From NCBI RefSeq assembly GCF_003473485.1, contig NC_053046.1, positions 1,002,001 through 1,066,000 of the forward strand: a DNA stretch of 64,000 nucleotides, read 5' to 3'. The stretch comes from Medicago truncatula (Eukaryota; Streptophyta; Magnoliopsida; Fabales; Fabaceae). This document shows, in pieces, positions 1 to 10,663 of this stretch. The first letter of the stretch is position 1, and the number at the start of each line of letters is the position of its first letter. The translations under genes were made by a program, and so were the position numbers. The notes beneath the pieces were generated by a model. The model was not told where the DNA came from and did no database searches. It saw only the letters and a list, made by a program, of their open reading frames with translations.

Positions 1-584
1 ACAAATCAAGATTTAGAAGATACTTGAATAGTCATCTCACGTTTACTACATCGTACATATAAAAATAGTGGAGAAAGCCTATGTATAGGTCGTTTCTAAC
101 TTGCCACATTTGATAAAAACATTTCACTCGAATGAAAGAGTTAATGACACATATTTTACAGCAAAAGATTGATAATTACCAAGAGGAGACATGCAAACAA
201 TAACATAAACAACGGGTCTATTATGGATAGTTACACACTGATTTAGTATGAGATATGTGACTCTTGATTTAACATAAAAAAATCATTATCATATTTAATA
301 AGATTCATATTTAGAATTAGAGCATGCATTGCAGATGCATGAATTAAGTTACGTCATAATGTTATATTATAAATTATATTTTAATTCAATTCGTTAATCT
401 CAAAATCTTTTTTAATAGTTTCTCCAATTCATTAAAAGATAAAAGAGAGAAGATCTAATTTAATCCCTCACAATTTTCTCGCACCCACAAAAAAATAAAC
501 TCAACTTAATCTCTAACATTAACATTTACATTTTTTTTTAAGGAACGTTAACATTTACATGTCAAGGATAAATTGATCGCTAAC
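1..584. other. AT-rich flank, no gene seen
   Basis: I see no coding potential, RNA gene or clear repeat boundary in this AT-rich stretch. Its last 15 bases (570-584) are the left copy of the target duplication of the SINE that follows. Confidence 0.5.
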
Positions 585-726
585 ATCCCCGTGAGCTTAA
601 CTCAGTTTGGTAGGGATATTGCATATTATATGCAGGAGCTGGGGTTCGAACCCCAACACTCCACTTCTCCACAATTAAATTGTGTGAGCTCTGGCCACTA
701 GGTTACTTGATAAAAAAAATAAAAAA
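585..726 (+). mobile_element. SINE (tRNA-derived, Au-like) with target duplication
   Basis: A short non-autonomous retroposon. The head (from about 592) has a tRNA-like RNA polymerase III box A (GAGCTTAACTCAGTTTGG) and a box B (GGTTCGAACCC near 643-653), and the tail ends in an A-rich run. A 15-bp direct repeat, AAATTGATCGCTAAC, flanks it at 570-584 and 727-741, which is the mark of target-primed reverse transcription. The sequence type is common in legume introns and intergenic DNA. It is not a functional tRNA gene because it lacks a cloverleaf beyond the two boxes. Confidence 0.85.
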
Positions 727-900
727 AAATTGATCGCTAACTCGTTATATCAAAAGACTAATTTGTCCGTAATAAATGCATGTTTATCTGTTATTGAAAC
801 AAAGATAATGAAACATTAACAAACAACAGAACACCATACTTATAGAAATGGTTTCAAATTTCAGACAGACACATATGTTTTTCTTTTGTTTGAACTAGAT

Positions 901-3417
901 ATGATTGTGTTGTCTCTTCCACCAATACCAATGGCTACTACTACTACAACCCTTCATCAATCTTCATCTCCTCTCTTACTTCCCACAACAACACAAAAGC
1001 CCAAAAATTCATCGCTTCAAACCTGCAAAACCCTCATTGAGCTCAAACAATTACACTGTAACATGTTAAAGAAAGGTGTTTTTAACATCAACAAGCTCAT
1101 TGCTGCTTGTGTCCAAATGGGTACCCATGAAAGCTTAAACTATGCTCTCAATGCTTTCAAGGAAGATGAAGGAACCAAGTGTTCACTTTATACTTGTAAT
1201 ACTCTGATTAGAGGGTATGCTGCATCTGGGTTATGTAAAGAAGCAATTTTTATTTACCTTCATATGATAATAGTGATGGGTATTGTTCCTGATAACTTCA
1301 CTTTCCCATTTTTGCTTAGTGCTTGTTCGAAGATTATGGCGTTTTCTGAGGGTGTTCAGGTTCATGGGGTGGTTGTTAAGATGGGTCTGGTGAAAGATTT
1401 GTTTGTTGCTAACTCTTTGATACATTTTTATGCGGCATGTGGGAAGGTTGATTTGGGACGAAAGGTGTTTGATGAAATGCTTGAGAGAAATGTTGTGTCG
1501 TGGACTAGTTTGATTAATGGGTATAGTGTGGTGAATATGGCTAAAGAGGCTGTCTGTTTGTTCTTTGAGATGGTTGAGGTGGGTGTTGAACCGAATCCTG
1601 TGACTATGGTTTGTGCTATATCTGCTTGTGCTAAGTTGAAGGATCTTGAATTGGGTAAAAAAGTGTGCAATTTGATGACGGAGTTGGGGGTGAAATCTAA
1701 TACGCTTGTGGTGAATGCACTGCTCGATATGTACATGAAATGTGGAGACATGTACGCTGTGAGGGAAATTTTTGATGAATTTAGTGATAAGAATTTGGTT
1801 ATGTACAATACTATCATGTCAAATTATGTGCAACATGGGTTGGCTGGTGAAGTGCTAGTTGTTTTGGATGAAATGCTGCAGAAAGGACAGCGGCCAGATA
1901 AGGTGACTATGCTATCTACTATTGCAGCATGTGCACAGTTAGGTGATCTTTCTGTTGGGAAGTCATCTCATGCTTATGTCTTCAGGAATGGACTAGAGAG
2001 GTTGGACAACATTTCTAATGCCATCATTGACATGTATATGAAATGTGGCAAAAGAGAAGCTGCTTGCAAAGTTTTTGACAGTATGTCAAACAAGACGGTG
2101 GTGACATGGAATTCGCTAATTGCAGGTTTGGTTAGAGACGGTGAGTTGGAATTAGCTTTGAGAATCTTTGGTGAGATGCCAGAGAGTAATCTTGTATCTT
2201 GGAACACAATGATTGGTGCCATGGTTCAAGCAAGCATGTTTGAGGAAGCAATTGATTTACTCAGGGAGATGCAAAACCAAGGGATTAAAGGAGATAGAGT
2301 GACAATGGTGGGTATTGCTTCTGCCTGTGGATATTTAGGAGCTCTTGATCTTGCTAAGTGGATCTATACTTACATTGAGAAAAATGACATTCACATTGAC
2401 ATGCAACTTGGCACAGCTTTGGTCGACATGTTTTCTAGATGTGGTGATCCTCTAAATGCTATGCGTGTTTTTGAAAATATGGAAAAACGCGACGTGTCTG
2501 CCTGGACTGCAGCCATCAGAGTTAAGGCAGTGGAGGGTAATGCAAAAGGAGCTATTGAGCTTTTTGATGAGATGCTGAAGCAAGATGTGAAAGCAGACGA
2601 TTTTGTTTTTGTGGCACTATTGACAGCATTTAGTCATGGTGGATATGTGGACCAGGGGAGACAACTTTTTTGGGCAATGGAGAAAATCCATGGAGTAAGT
2701 CCTCAGATTGTCCACTATGGATGTATGGTTGATTTGCTTGGTCGAGCTGGGTTGTTGGAAGAAGCTTTTGATCTCATGAAAAGCATGCCAATAAAACCGA
2801 ATGATGTTATATGGGGATCTTTTCTAGCAGCTTGTCGAAAACACAAAAATGTTGAATTTGCAAATTATGCAGATGAAAAGATAACTCAATTGGCCCCAGA
2901 AAAAGTTGGGATTCATGTGTTGCTATCCAATATCTATGCATCGGCTGGAAAATGGAATGATGTAGCAAGAGTGAGGTTGCAAATGAAAGAGAAAGGGTTC
3001 CAGAAAGTAGCTGGATCAAGCTCAATAGAAGTTCACGGATTGATTCGCGAGTTCACATCTGGTGACGAATCACACACAGAGAACGCCCAAATTGGATTAA
3101 TGCTACAGGAAATAAACTGTAGGATAAGCCAGGTGGGGTATGTTCCTGATACAACCAATGTCTTAGTTGATGTTGATGAGCAGGAGAAAGAGCATTTGCT
3201 CAGCAGACATAGCGAAAAACTAGCCATGGCTTATGGATTAATCAATACCGGTAAAGGAATACCTATACGGGTAGTAAAAAATCTAAGAATGTGTTCTGAT
3301 TGTCACTCATTTGCAAAATTAGTGTCAAAACTGTACGGTAGGGAAATAACTGTTAGGGATAATAACAGGTATCATTTTTTCAAGGAAGGATTTTGTTCTT
3401 GTAGAGATTTTTGGTAG
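901..3417 (+). CDS. YS1: DYW-class PPR RNA-editing factor, YS1 (At3g22690) orthologue
   Basis: A single-exon gene of 838 aa. Family knowledge: YS1 is a chloroplast PPR-DYW protein needed for editing of an rpoB transcript site and for early greening. What is seen: an N-terminal Ser/Thr-rich region that fits a plastid transit peptide, a long run of PLS-type PPR motifs (about residues 80-640), an E/E+ region, and a C-terminal DYW deaminase domain. The zinc/catalytic signature is intact: His770-Ser-Glu772 and Cys798-x-x-Cys801-His. The protein ends in DFW rather than DYW, as I recall for the Arabidopsis protein. Length agrees with the Arabidopsis protein (about 842 aa). The start at 901 is preferred because its MATTTTT-like stretch (second ATG at 931) aligns a little downstream of the start; 931 is the alternative. 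Neighbouring RDM1 genes on the opposite strand repeat the Arabidopsis gene order. Confidence 0.93.
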   Translation: MIVLSLPPIPMATTTTTLHQSSSPLLLPTTTQKPKNSSLQTCKTLIELKQLHCNMLKKGVFNINKLIAACVQMGTHESLNYALNAFKEDEGTKCSLYTCNTLIRGYAASGLCKEAIFIYLHMIIVMGIVPDNFTFPFLLSACSKIMAFSEGVQVHGVVVKMGLVKDLFVANSLIHFYAACGKVDLGRKVFDEMLERNVVSWTSLINGYSVVNMAKEAVCLFFEMVEVGVEPNPVTMVCAISACAKLKDLELGKKVCNLMTELGVKSNTLVVNALLDMYMKCGDMYAVREIFDEFSDKNLVMYNTIMSNYVQHGLAGEVLVVLDEMLQKGQRPDKVTMLSTIAACAQLGDLSVGKSSHAYVFRNGLERLDNISNAIIDMYMKCGKREAACKVFDSMSNKTVVTWNSLIAGLVRDGELELALRIFGEMPESNLVSWNTMIGAMVQASMFEEAIDLLREMQNQGIKGDRVTMVGIASACGYLGALDLAKWIYTYIEKNDIHIDMQLGTALVDMFSRCGDPLNAMRVFENMEKRDVSAWTAAIRVKAVEGNAKGAIELFDEMLKQDVKADDFVFVALLTAFSHGGYVDQGRQLFWAMEKIHGVSPQIVHYGCMVDLLGRAGLLEEAFDLMKSMPIKPNDVIWGSFLAACRKHKNVEFANYADEKITQLAPEKVGIHVLLSNIYASAGKWNDVARVRLQMKEKGFQKVAGSSSIEVHGLIREFTSGDESHTENAQIGLMLQEINCRISQVGYVPDTTNVLVDVDEQEKEHLLSRHSEKLAMAYGLINTGKGIPIRVVKNLRMCSDCHSFAKLVSKLYGREITVRDNNRYHFFKEGFCSCRDFW

Positions 3418-3802
3418 TAGAATTACATAAATGAAATTTTGACCTCTGGTTTACAAATAAACTCCACTCTTGTCAATTTAAGTTAAAAATGAACTGATCA
3501 TCCTGTGTTTATTTTTAAGCATGGCTCTCTTCATGGGGGAAAACCAAATAATTCATTGATTAATACACAGGAGACAGTGATCTCAGAAAGCAAAGGTAAC
3601 AGCTAAAAGTTTGTTTATTTAAACCATGTTAAGTATGGATTTTTTTTGTTCAACATTATCAGCAATTGCAGTGACGAAAATTCAAATCATGTTGTAATTT
3701 ATGCTTGGTCATAATCCAAAATTGTAACTCAGACCGACAAATACTAAGATGCAGCCATGTATTGAAAAGGAAAGATAGTCTAAAACAGAAAATAAGGAGG
3801 CT

Positions 3803-4143
3803 TCATGATTTGTGCTGCAATGTTGGAAAAATGGAATCAACAAACCCATTATTATACAATGGGTCCATCTTCCAGAGATTAGCAAGATGAAAATGCGATG
3901 ACGCTTGGCGATGGATTATGTTGTCTAAGCGCCTATACTCATCCTTGTCGCCAATTCTCATTTGGTCTCATTGCTTAAGGATAATATTTGTGAGGTAATG
4001 AAGAGGTTGTGTATATAATTTCTTAATTGATTTGCCTAATCCCATCCATAAGGTAGATGGAATGACCGAGCCTCGACTAGTCAGGATTGGGATCTGCTCC
4101 ATGTAATTCTGATACATTGCTGCCCGTCTGATGATGAGCACGT
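3803..4143 (-). pseudogene. RDM1: RDM1 pseudogene, exon 2 only (copy A)
   Basis: This matches exon 2 of the two intact RDM1 copies downstream (380 bp each), starting at a preserved 3' splice site (CAG before 4143) and ending at the same TGA. It is broken by a nonsense change that turns the Trp codon after LTNIILKQ into TGA (3968-3970). It also lacks 45 bp that encode the [11 protein letters not shown] stretch, a deletion bounded by a short GATG/GATGA repeat. Two 3-bp insertions keep the frame. No exon 1 is found upstream on the minus strand; the homology with copy B fades near 4300 and a POLD4 fragment follows. About 140 bp of 3' flank (from 3658) is also shared with copies B and C. Confidence 0.85.
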
Positions 4144-4490
4144 CTGCATATAAGCATGAGTCTGCATCACTTTCAAATGTGATTGGTCTGACAGTGGGAA
4201 AGTGTACCAATGTGCCTTAAAACAGAACTATAGACTCATTCATTTCAACACATAAAACTGTGAAGTGATTTTCATTCTGTAATTTTAATATACCCAAGGA
4301 ATTAAACAACAACCAAACAATTATGAAAAATTATGAACAATAATGCAAAAACGTCAAACGAAAAAGTAACAAGACCAGTAATATTTTTCTAATTAAGCAG
4401 CAAAATTCTGAGAAGAACATCAATAAAACAACCAGAAGCTGGAATTGTAAATTATACTCTTAATTAAACTATATTAAACCATATTAATAA

Positions 4491-4910
4491 TTAATTAAAA
4501 TCTTTTTTAATGAATGGTCCTCCTAAGCGATCGTGCCACAAACACTCTTCATCAACATTGCATTTTTTCAAAAATTTCCCAATCTCAGGTGGAGGGTTCA
4601 AATTCCACTTTAGTGCACGTTCATAACGTTCTAGTCTAGTCATACCAAAACATGGTCCATACTTTGTATCCATGTTGCCGCAACATCATCTCTTCCCTAT
4701 TGTATTCACGACCATCTGAAAATAATTAAATAAATAATAATACTGATCAAATTTTATAAGGTCAGCTAATAATCTTTGTAGTATAATCTTAGTTGACAAT
4801 ATCATTATTATGCAATAACAACTAGAGATGACATTTGTTACCTTGTATTTAGTGGTGACACTAGATTTCTTATTTGATTTGAATGGCTTATTCAAAGTTT
4901 TCTTTTTCAT
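4491..4910 (-). pseudogene. POLD4: POLD4 (DNA polymerase delta small subunit) pseudogene
   Basis: Two separated blocks resemble plant DNA polymerase delta subunit 4, the small subunit of the replicative polymerase. The first block (4910-4842) encodes a lysine-rich N-terminus beginning MKKKTLNKPFKSNKKS and ends at a GT donor. The second block (4715-4491) starts after a TTTCAG acceptor and encodes the family's signature YGPC-GMTRLERYERA-LNPPPEI. The middle exon of the family (the ALISHG region) is absent. Next to the signature, the normal LRQFDM sequence has lost about 5 bases, which shifts the frame. The N-terminal PIP-box aromatic pair is also missing. I judge it a degenerate copy and not the working gene. 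It sits where exon 1 of RDM1 copy A would be expected. Confidence 0.6.
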
Positions 4911-5623
4911 CTTGAAAAGTTTTTCATCTAATCTTTCTCCCAACAATTCTTCGACATGTTACTCTCAAATATTGTTTGGTCTTCTCAAATATATCTTTTC
5001 TCACAAGTTAGGTTTGGATATACTCTTTTTTTTTTTTTTAATCGCAAGTTAGTTTTGGCCAAAAAAACGCCCACTTCTTATTTAATCACAAACAATGTTT
5101 AGCATCTTTAAAATGTTTAGTTCAATTTTAACATAAAAAAAGTTTTCTTAAGAAAAAACCACCAAAAAAAGTTTTGCTCAATATCTATTATTTAATTTAA
5201 TTATGAAACTTCATTAAAAAAAAATCAATTATGAAACTTAACGACTATAAAAAAATACAATCTTACCTCATTATAATTATTTGACACGTCATCAAAATTA
5301 TATTCTTTCGTGTCTTTTATTTCAACCTGCCCTTGTTATTTTTCTCTTTAAAAGTTGTCAATTAAAACAAATTAAAATAAATTAGCCAATTAAAAGAAAC
5401 CCACTTACAAGCAAAACAACTTTTCCAAACAAAATTTCCCACAATAACTCATTTTTCCTGCTAAATATCTAGAGTAAAAATAAAATCTCCAATAAAAACT
5501 AATACTCTTTCTATTCACTAATTATGTAACTTAATTACAAGAAGAAAAAAAAACACAATTATGTCATATTCGGATTATTTGATTTTTTTTACTCTATTGT
5601 GTCTTTTTGAAACAGAAAAAAAA
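4911..5623. other. AT-rich spacer, no gene seen
   Basis: Low-complexity AT-rich DNA with homopolymer runs (for example the T run near 5028-5039). No coding or RNA signal was found on either strand. Confidence 0.4.
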
Positions 5624-5995
5624 GGTAAATACTTCTTTTCGTCTCTGTAATATTAGCGAATTCCGGTTTTAGTCCCTGTAAAAAAAAATTAGATTTAGTC
5701 CTTGTAATTTCATATTCTTCCACTTTTGGTCCCTCATTCCACCACGTAAGCAGAATCTGCATACATGACACGTAAAATGAGGGACCAAAAGTGGAGGAAT
5801 ATGAATTACAGGGACCAAAAGTGGGAGGAATCTGAAATTACAGGGACGTAATTTATACAGATTCTGTTGACATGATAAAAGGAGGGACCAAAAGTGGAAG
5901 AATCTGCAATTACAGGGACAAAATCTAAATCTTTTATTCTACAGGGACTAAAACCGAAATTCGCTATTATTACGGGGACAAAAAAGGTATTTACC
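5624..5995. repeat. Foldback MITE of the GGTAAATAC...GTATTTACC type
   Basis: An inverted-repeat element of about 372 bp. The left arm begins GGTAAATAC and carries GGTTTTAGTCCCTGTA and TTTTGGTCCCT. The right arm is its reverse complement, ending GTATTTACC. Internal sub-repeats of the phrase AGGGACCAAAAGTGGA recur three times. Flanks are A-rich on both sides, so the target duplication cannot be read. Short frames inside are products of the palindrome and are not genes. Confidence 0.8.
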
Positions 5996-6879
5996 CAAAA
6001 AAAAAACTTTTTAGAGGAGAGAGAAAACAACTTGTCAAAAATTGAGGTAATTTTGTTAAAAAAAAATCTCTTTCTTAGAGAAAAAATCTCTTTTATATAA
6101 TCGTATCTACACAAATTAAATTATTTTAAAAAATATTTTTTATTACGATAAACAAACACAAAATAGATTCTGATTTTTTATAAAATTATTAAAAAAAATA
6201 TTCAAATTATTGAATGTCAAAATCACTTGTATTTCAATACGTAATGAACAGGCCATATGAGACTGTTTGTTATAACTTAAGAAACAAAATCACTTTTTCT
6301 ACCTCTAAAAAAATTACTTTATTAAAAAAATACTTTAAGAGTATTGTATCCATTTGTTAGATTTTAAAAAAAAAAACATATTTTCTTAAGAGTATTGTAT
6401 CTGTTTTATATATATATATTTTTTAAATATATTCATTTGTTAGATTAAAAAAAAATAAAAATTCTTAAGAGTATTGTATCTGTTTGTTATATTTTTGTAA
6501 AATATATTTTTTGTAGAGGGGAGAGAAAATATGTATCAAAAGATGGAGATAAGTCTTGATGAGCTTAATTCAGTTGGTCGGGACAATGCAAAAATATATG
6601 CAAGATTCATGGTTCAAATTTTGGCCGCCACAAGAAATCACTTTTATATAATTGTACCCAAAAAAAGTAAATTTTTTTTTTTTTTAAGAAGTGGTTTTTG
6701 AAATAAACAAACATAAAATTGATTCTTCTTTTTTTTATAAAATCTCTTAAAATGTGTGTTGGTAATCATGTTTGATGTCATAAACACTTTTGAACCTACC
6801 ACATCAATGTTAAATGGTTCATAAGCATTTTTTTAACAACGTTGGTTGAAAAAAATGGATAACCATGTAAATATTAATA
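5996..6879. other. AT-rich spacer with a decayed SINE and a triple short repeat
   Basis: No gene is seen. The phrase TTAAGAGTATTGTATC occurs three times (about 6335, 6386 and 6463) with intervals of roughly 50-75 bp. Around 6559-6640 the sequence GAGCTTAATTCAGTTGGT followed by a damaged box B looks like an old SINE. Confidence 0.4.
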
Positions 6880-7300
6880 AAATCCTTGGATGAATGTTCC
6901 ATGTCCTCTAGTTAATCCTCCACAAGCCGATTGACCGTTGGCGTTCTTGGGAAATCCATCAATTTGAATTTATAAGAGGTTCCCATTTCACATGCAGAAT
7001 TTCTTCCAAATATCCTGAAGATGCAACCAATAGCAATCATTTGCACTTGACTTGATAGATAAGGAAGTCAATTATCTCAAAGTTGTGAATATTGATTGAA
7101 AAGTAGATCATCCTGATCCTTCCATAATGCATGAATAACGACACTAAAAAAAACTCTCAATTCCAAGGTGTATTTTTGAAGAATTTCACTGAAATTATTA
7201 GCAAGAGTTTGAGATGTATTTCTAGAAAAGAAAACTTCATATTTACTGAGGTTCACCTTCTGGCTAGACTGATAGCAAAAATCATTAAGTGGGAGCACCC
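6880..7300 (-). mobile_element. LINE-type reverse transcriptase / RNase H relic
   Basis: On the minus strand broken frames encode a QKVNLSKYEVFFSRN motif. This is the reverse transcriptase segment usually written SGQKVNLxKSEVFFS in plant L1-type elements. Further downstream an RNase H-like segment reads NGQSACGGLTRG. Frames are shifted and stops intervene, so this is a fossil. It lies against the duplicated YS1 tail at 7309. Confidence 0.6.
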
Positions 7301-7308
7301 AAATTGGA

Positions 7309-7460
7309 ATGATGCTACATGAAATAAACTACAGGCTAAGCCAGGTGGGGTATGTTCCTGACACAACCATTGTCTTACTTGATATTGATGAGCAGGAGAA
7401 AGTGCATTTAGTCAGCAGACATAGCGAAAAACTAGCCATGGCTCATGAATTAATCAAAAC
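7309..7460 (+). pseudogene. YS1: YS1 3'-end fragment (truncated DYW region)
   Basis: This repeats the part of the YS1 gene near 3101-3240. It encodes LSQVGYVPDTT...DEQEK...SRHSEKLAMA with a few substitutions, then breaks off before the CxxC zinc motif. What follows resembles the YS1 3' flank (about 3600 onward), so roughly 360 bp of the original are deleted here. Together with RDM1 copy B it shows that a block holding the YS1 tail and RDM1 was duplicated. Confidence 0.85.
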
Positions 7461-7679
7461 AGCATCAGCATTTACTAAAACCTTGTTTGTTTAAATCATG
7501 TTTTAAGTAATTTTTTTCAACAAAATTCACAACATGCTGTAATTTGAGGTAGGTCATACAAAATTTTCAATCCAGGATTGTAACTAAGACTGGAATATCA
7601 TTAGCAGTGTCTTGGGGACAAATACTGAGATGCAACCATGTATTTAAAAGGAAAATAGTCTAAAACAAAAAACGAGGCT

Positions 7680-9039
7680 TCATGATGTGGCCTGTAATGT
7701 TGGGAAAATGGAATCAAGAAAACCATTGTACATTGGGTCCTTCTTCCAGAGATTAGCAAGATGAAAATGCGATGACGCTTGGCGATGGACTTGTTCCATG
7801 AGCCAGATGGTGGCTTCAGCTTTGCAAGGATGAATTATGTCATCTAAGCGCCTATACTCATCCTCACTGCCAATTCTCATTTGATCCCATTGCTTAAGGA
7901 TAATATTTGTGAGGTAATGAAGAGGTTGTCCATATAGCTTCTTAATTGATTGTCCTAAGCCCATCCATGAGGTAAATGGAATGACTGAGCCTCGACTACT
8001 CGGGATTGGGATCTGCTCCATGTAATCCTGGTACATTGCTGCCCGTCTGATGAGTACATCTGCATATAAGCATGAGTCCGCATGACTTTCAAAAGTAATC
8101 GGTCTGACAGTACAAAAGTGCAACAATGTGCCATAAAACAGAACTATAGACTCATTTGAATACATAAAACTGTGAAGCGATTTTCATTCTGTAACTTTAA
8201 TATACCTAAATGCCAATATATGATATATCCTTAAAGAGCATATCATCTAGGGATGGCGAAAGTTAAAAGACTACTCAGACCAGGACCCATACTTGCACGG
8301 GAAGTAGCAATAATGCATACACGCACACACCCAGACCCATTACACACATTTGTTAACTATGGCATCCTATAATGCATTGATCAATTTATGTGACAAACTA
8401 GTTCAACATAATTGCTATTATATAAACAGCGATTTTTTTTATTTTTATCAAAAACATAAAATTAATTCAAGATAATCTAATTACTCATTATAAAACATTA
8501 CAAATTTAACCATGTAACTTCTTTAAAAATCAATTCACATATTTATTATAGAACATAACCATATTGTGTATGTATAGAAACAGTTGGGTACTATAGTATC
8601 CATACCATTACTTGCATACATAACCACCATATTTATTATCTATATCTGGACCCATACATATTTGATTCGTAAAATCTTCATCCATTGGGGGTAATTTTCA
8701 TGGGTACTAAGAGGGTTCGAGTCCCAATGCCATGCACTACCACATGATTTATTATTAGCATCAGAAAATGACTCGAGTGTTAATTCAACAAAAATGTCTA
8801 AATAGGAAAAGGACAAAATTGAAGGGCATGTATATTTTTTTTATAATGCGAGAGAATTCAAGGGAAATATATTACAAAAAGAAGATGCAAAACGGAATAC
8901 CTGAGGAGTTGATATCTATAGAGGGTATTGAGATTGGACTCTGAGTTGTTGGAAGATTGGGAATGGAACTTGCGAGAAGGCCATTGCTGGTGAAGTATGG
9001 CAAAGAAGAGTTCAGTGCTGGTGGAAATGACATCTTCAT
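7680..9039 (-). CDS. RDM1: RDM1 (RNA-directed DNA methylation 1), copy B
   Basis: A two-exon gene, 172 aa. Exon 1 is 9039-8901 and exon 2 is 8059-7680, separated by an 841-bp GT-AG intron in phase 1. Family knowledge: RDM1 is a small nuclear protein that joins DRD1 and DMS3 in the DDR complex and helps RNA polymerase V recruit DNA methylation. The core is well conserved: [20 protein letters not shown], the PFTSWMGLG segment, [11 protein letters not shown], and a C-terminal DPMY-GF-DSIFP block. The Arabidopsis protein is 163 aa. The N-terminal exon is Ser/Pro/Asn-rich and shows almost no resemblance to that of copy C, lacking its acidic serine tract. A second in-frame ATG lies two codons downstream (9033). 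A YS1 fragment lies 3' of it. Nothing in the sequence disables it. Confidence 0.82.
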
Positions 9040-9082
9040 TGCAATAGAAGAACACTCTTTTCTTCCTGCTCAACAGAAACAT

Positions 9083-10176
9083 GCATAATTAAGATTAACT
9101 CATATTATAAAAAAAAAAACCTACAAGGGTAAAACTGAACACAAAAAGCATAGATTCAGAAACAGTGCAGTTTGTGTGTTTTCAAATAAAATGATAAATT
9201 GATGGAGTAAACAAGAATTTAGAGCTCAGCTCCACCGATGTCCACAGTCCACACTAAAAAAGCCTCGCTCACAGTAAGAGGAATCTATGCCTTCGACTTA
9301 ACCATTTCGATGACCACTCTACTATTCTTCTAACTTCAAACACATCATTGGTCACTATGTATATACATAGAAAATGCGGAATTTCATAGAATACTTTTAA
9401 AATTAAGAAAATTATTGTTTTGTAATATTATCTTTGTTTATAAATAAATTATTTGCATGGGACACGCTAATTTCTAGACATATATTAAAACCACTTGTGT
9501 AGATTATACAGTATTACCTAAAATTAAATCTTAATTAAGTTGGTTGGGCAAGACACTTAAAAAAGAAAAATTGCAGTTAGAGCAAACATTTTATTACAGT
9601 TAAACTCTATCAATAGGCCTTTGACAATAAAGTCTCATACCACATGTTAGATTAGTTGGGAGTAATACCAAAAAAATAACCTTAGTTTGATTGGTTTCTC
9701 CTCGATTTCAAAACACAATTGCATTTGAGATTTTCATCAGAAGAGCACCAGCAGGCAAAATCAAAGAGGATTTCTTGAAATGTGAGTGACGGAAGTAATA
9801 ATGATAGCAAGCACTAAAGAATAATCTTTCAAAAAGGACACAAGGCAAAAAAATTAATTCGAAGTATTGTTTGGGAAAGTGTTGAAGATGAATCTTTCCA
9901 AAATAACACTTCAACGGGAGATTTTGGATCAGAAGTATTTTTTTTTTCTGTATTGGTTTTCAAATGCTACCAAATATCGGCTACATAATATTGACATGGC
10001 AAGATAGGATCTCCAATATCAATATACCCTCAATGAGTTACAAGCTGATAGGCATGTAATACCGGCCATTTGGAAATATACTGTATTAAGCACTCCAATG
10101 AGTTTTGCATATAAAAATGTTGTTATCTTAATAAATAATGAACTCGTATGCAAATTAATAAATACACAATTAGAAC
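9083..10176. other. Spacer upstream of RDM1 copy B, no gene seen
   Basis: This includes the presumed promoter of copy B (just above 9039). I find no conserved coding frame, only short unsupported frames such as one near 9708-9914. Confidence 0.4.
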
Positions 10177-10663
10177 CTAGCCAATCTTTTTACCTTTAAC
10201 TCCCTCAAGATGAGTGATAGAACGAATTTCTGATTCCCCCGGGGATACATGATGGTTTTCACCGATAGTATGTCCGCCTGATACCAAAGTTCGTCCAAAT
10301 AATCTTGCAGTAGATATGTTACGATTGATAAATGAAGTTTCTTGCTCCTTAGAATAATATGACAGAGGTGTGGACATTGAATGTGTACTTGTCTCAACAT
10401 ACATGGCTGGTCCAGATAAATGATTCCCTGTGGCATGGGAATCATTGAATGAAAATAGCAAGAAATATAACCAAATGGAAGAACTTCAGTGGTTATAACT
10501 CAGATTAATAGTAATATTTAACAATACCATCATTAGTGTGACGAGGCATATTTTCACCTTCAGTAGAGATCTTGGATCTGCTAGGACGTTTTTGATTTAA
10601 AATCAATCTTCTTTTTGAACGCGCTTCTAGTGAACATTTTTTCAAATATTGTTGTTCATCCAT
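10177..10663 (-). CDS. Unrecognised two-exon reading frame, 128 aa
   Basis: I do not recognise a family with confidence. Exon a (10663-10528, 136 bp) starts MDEQQYLKKCSLEARSKRR, is rich in Lys/Arg, and ends at a GTATTG donor. Exon b (10427-10177, 251 bp) begins after a CCACAG acceptor, and the phases join in frame to a stop. The product is basic at the start, then Ser/Thr/His-rich, with no membrane segment. The style (basic head followed by an ISTEGENMP-like linker) recalls the N-terminal part of plant Helitron/PIF1-like helicases, but no helicase motif is present. It may be a captured or truncated transposon gene. No homology search was possible. Confidence 0.35.

Noticed and set aside
592-665. 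tRNA gene suggested by box A and GGTTCGAACCC
   Set aside because: No acceptor-stem pairing or anticodon arm; target duplications and A-rich tail show a SINE.
1428-2222. Minus-strand frames of 129 and 82 codons
   Set aside because: Antisense shadows of YS1.
5589-6114. Several frames of 60-100 codons in both directions
   Set aside because: Produced by the inverted repeat of the MITE; the repeated phrase reads as FGP/TFGPS in each arm.
8690-8750. Second tRNA-like box B (GGTTCGAGTCCC) in the RDM1-B intron
   Set aside because: Box A and pairing are missing; at best a decayed SINE tail, too weak to list.
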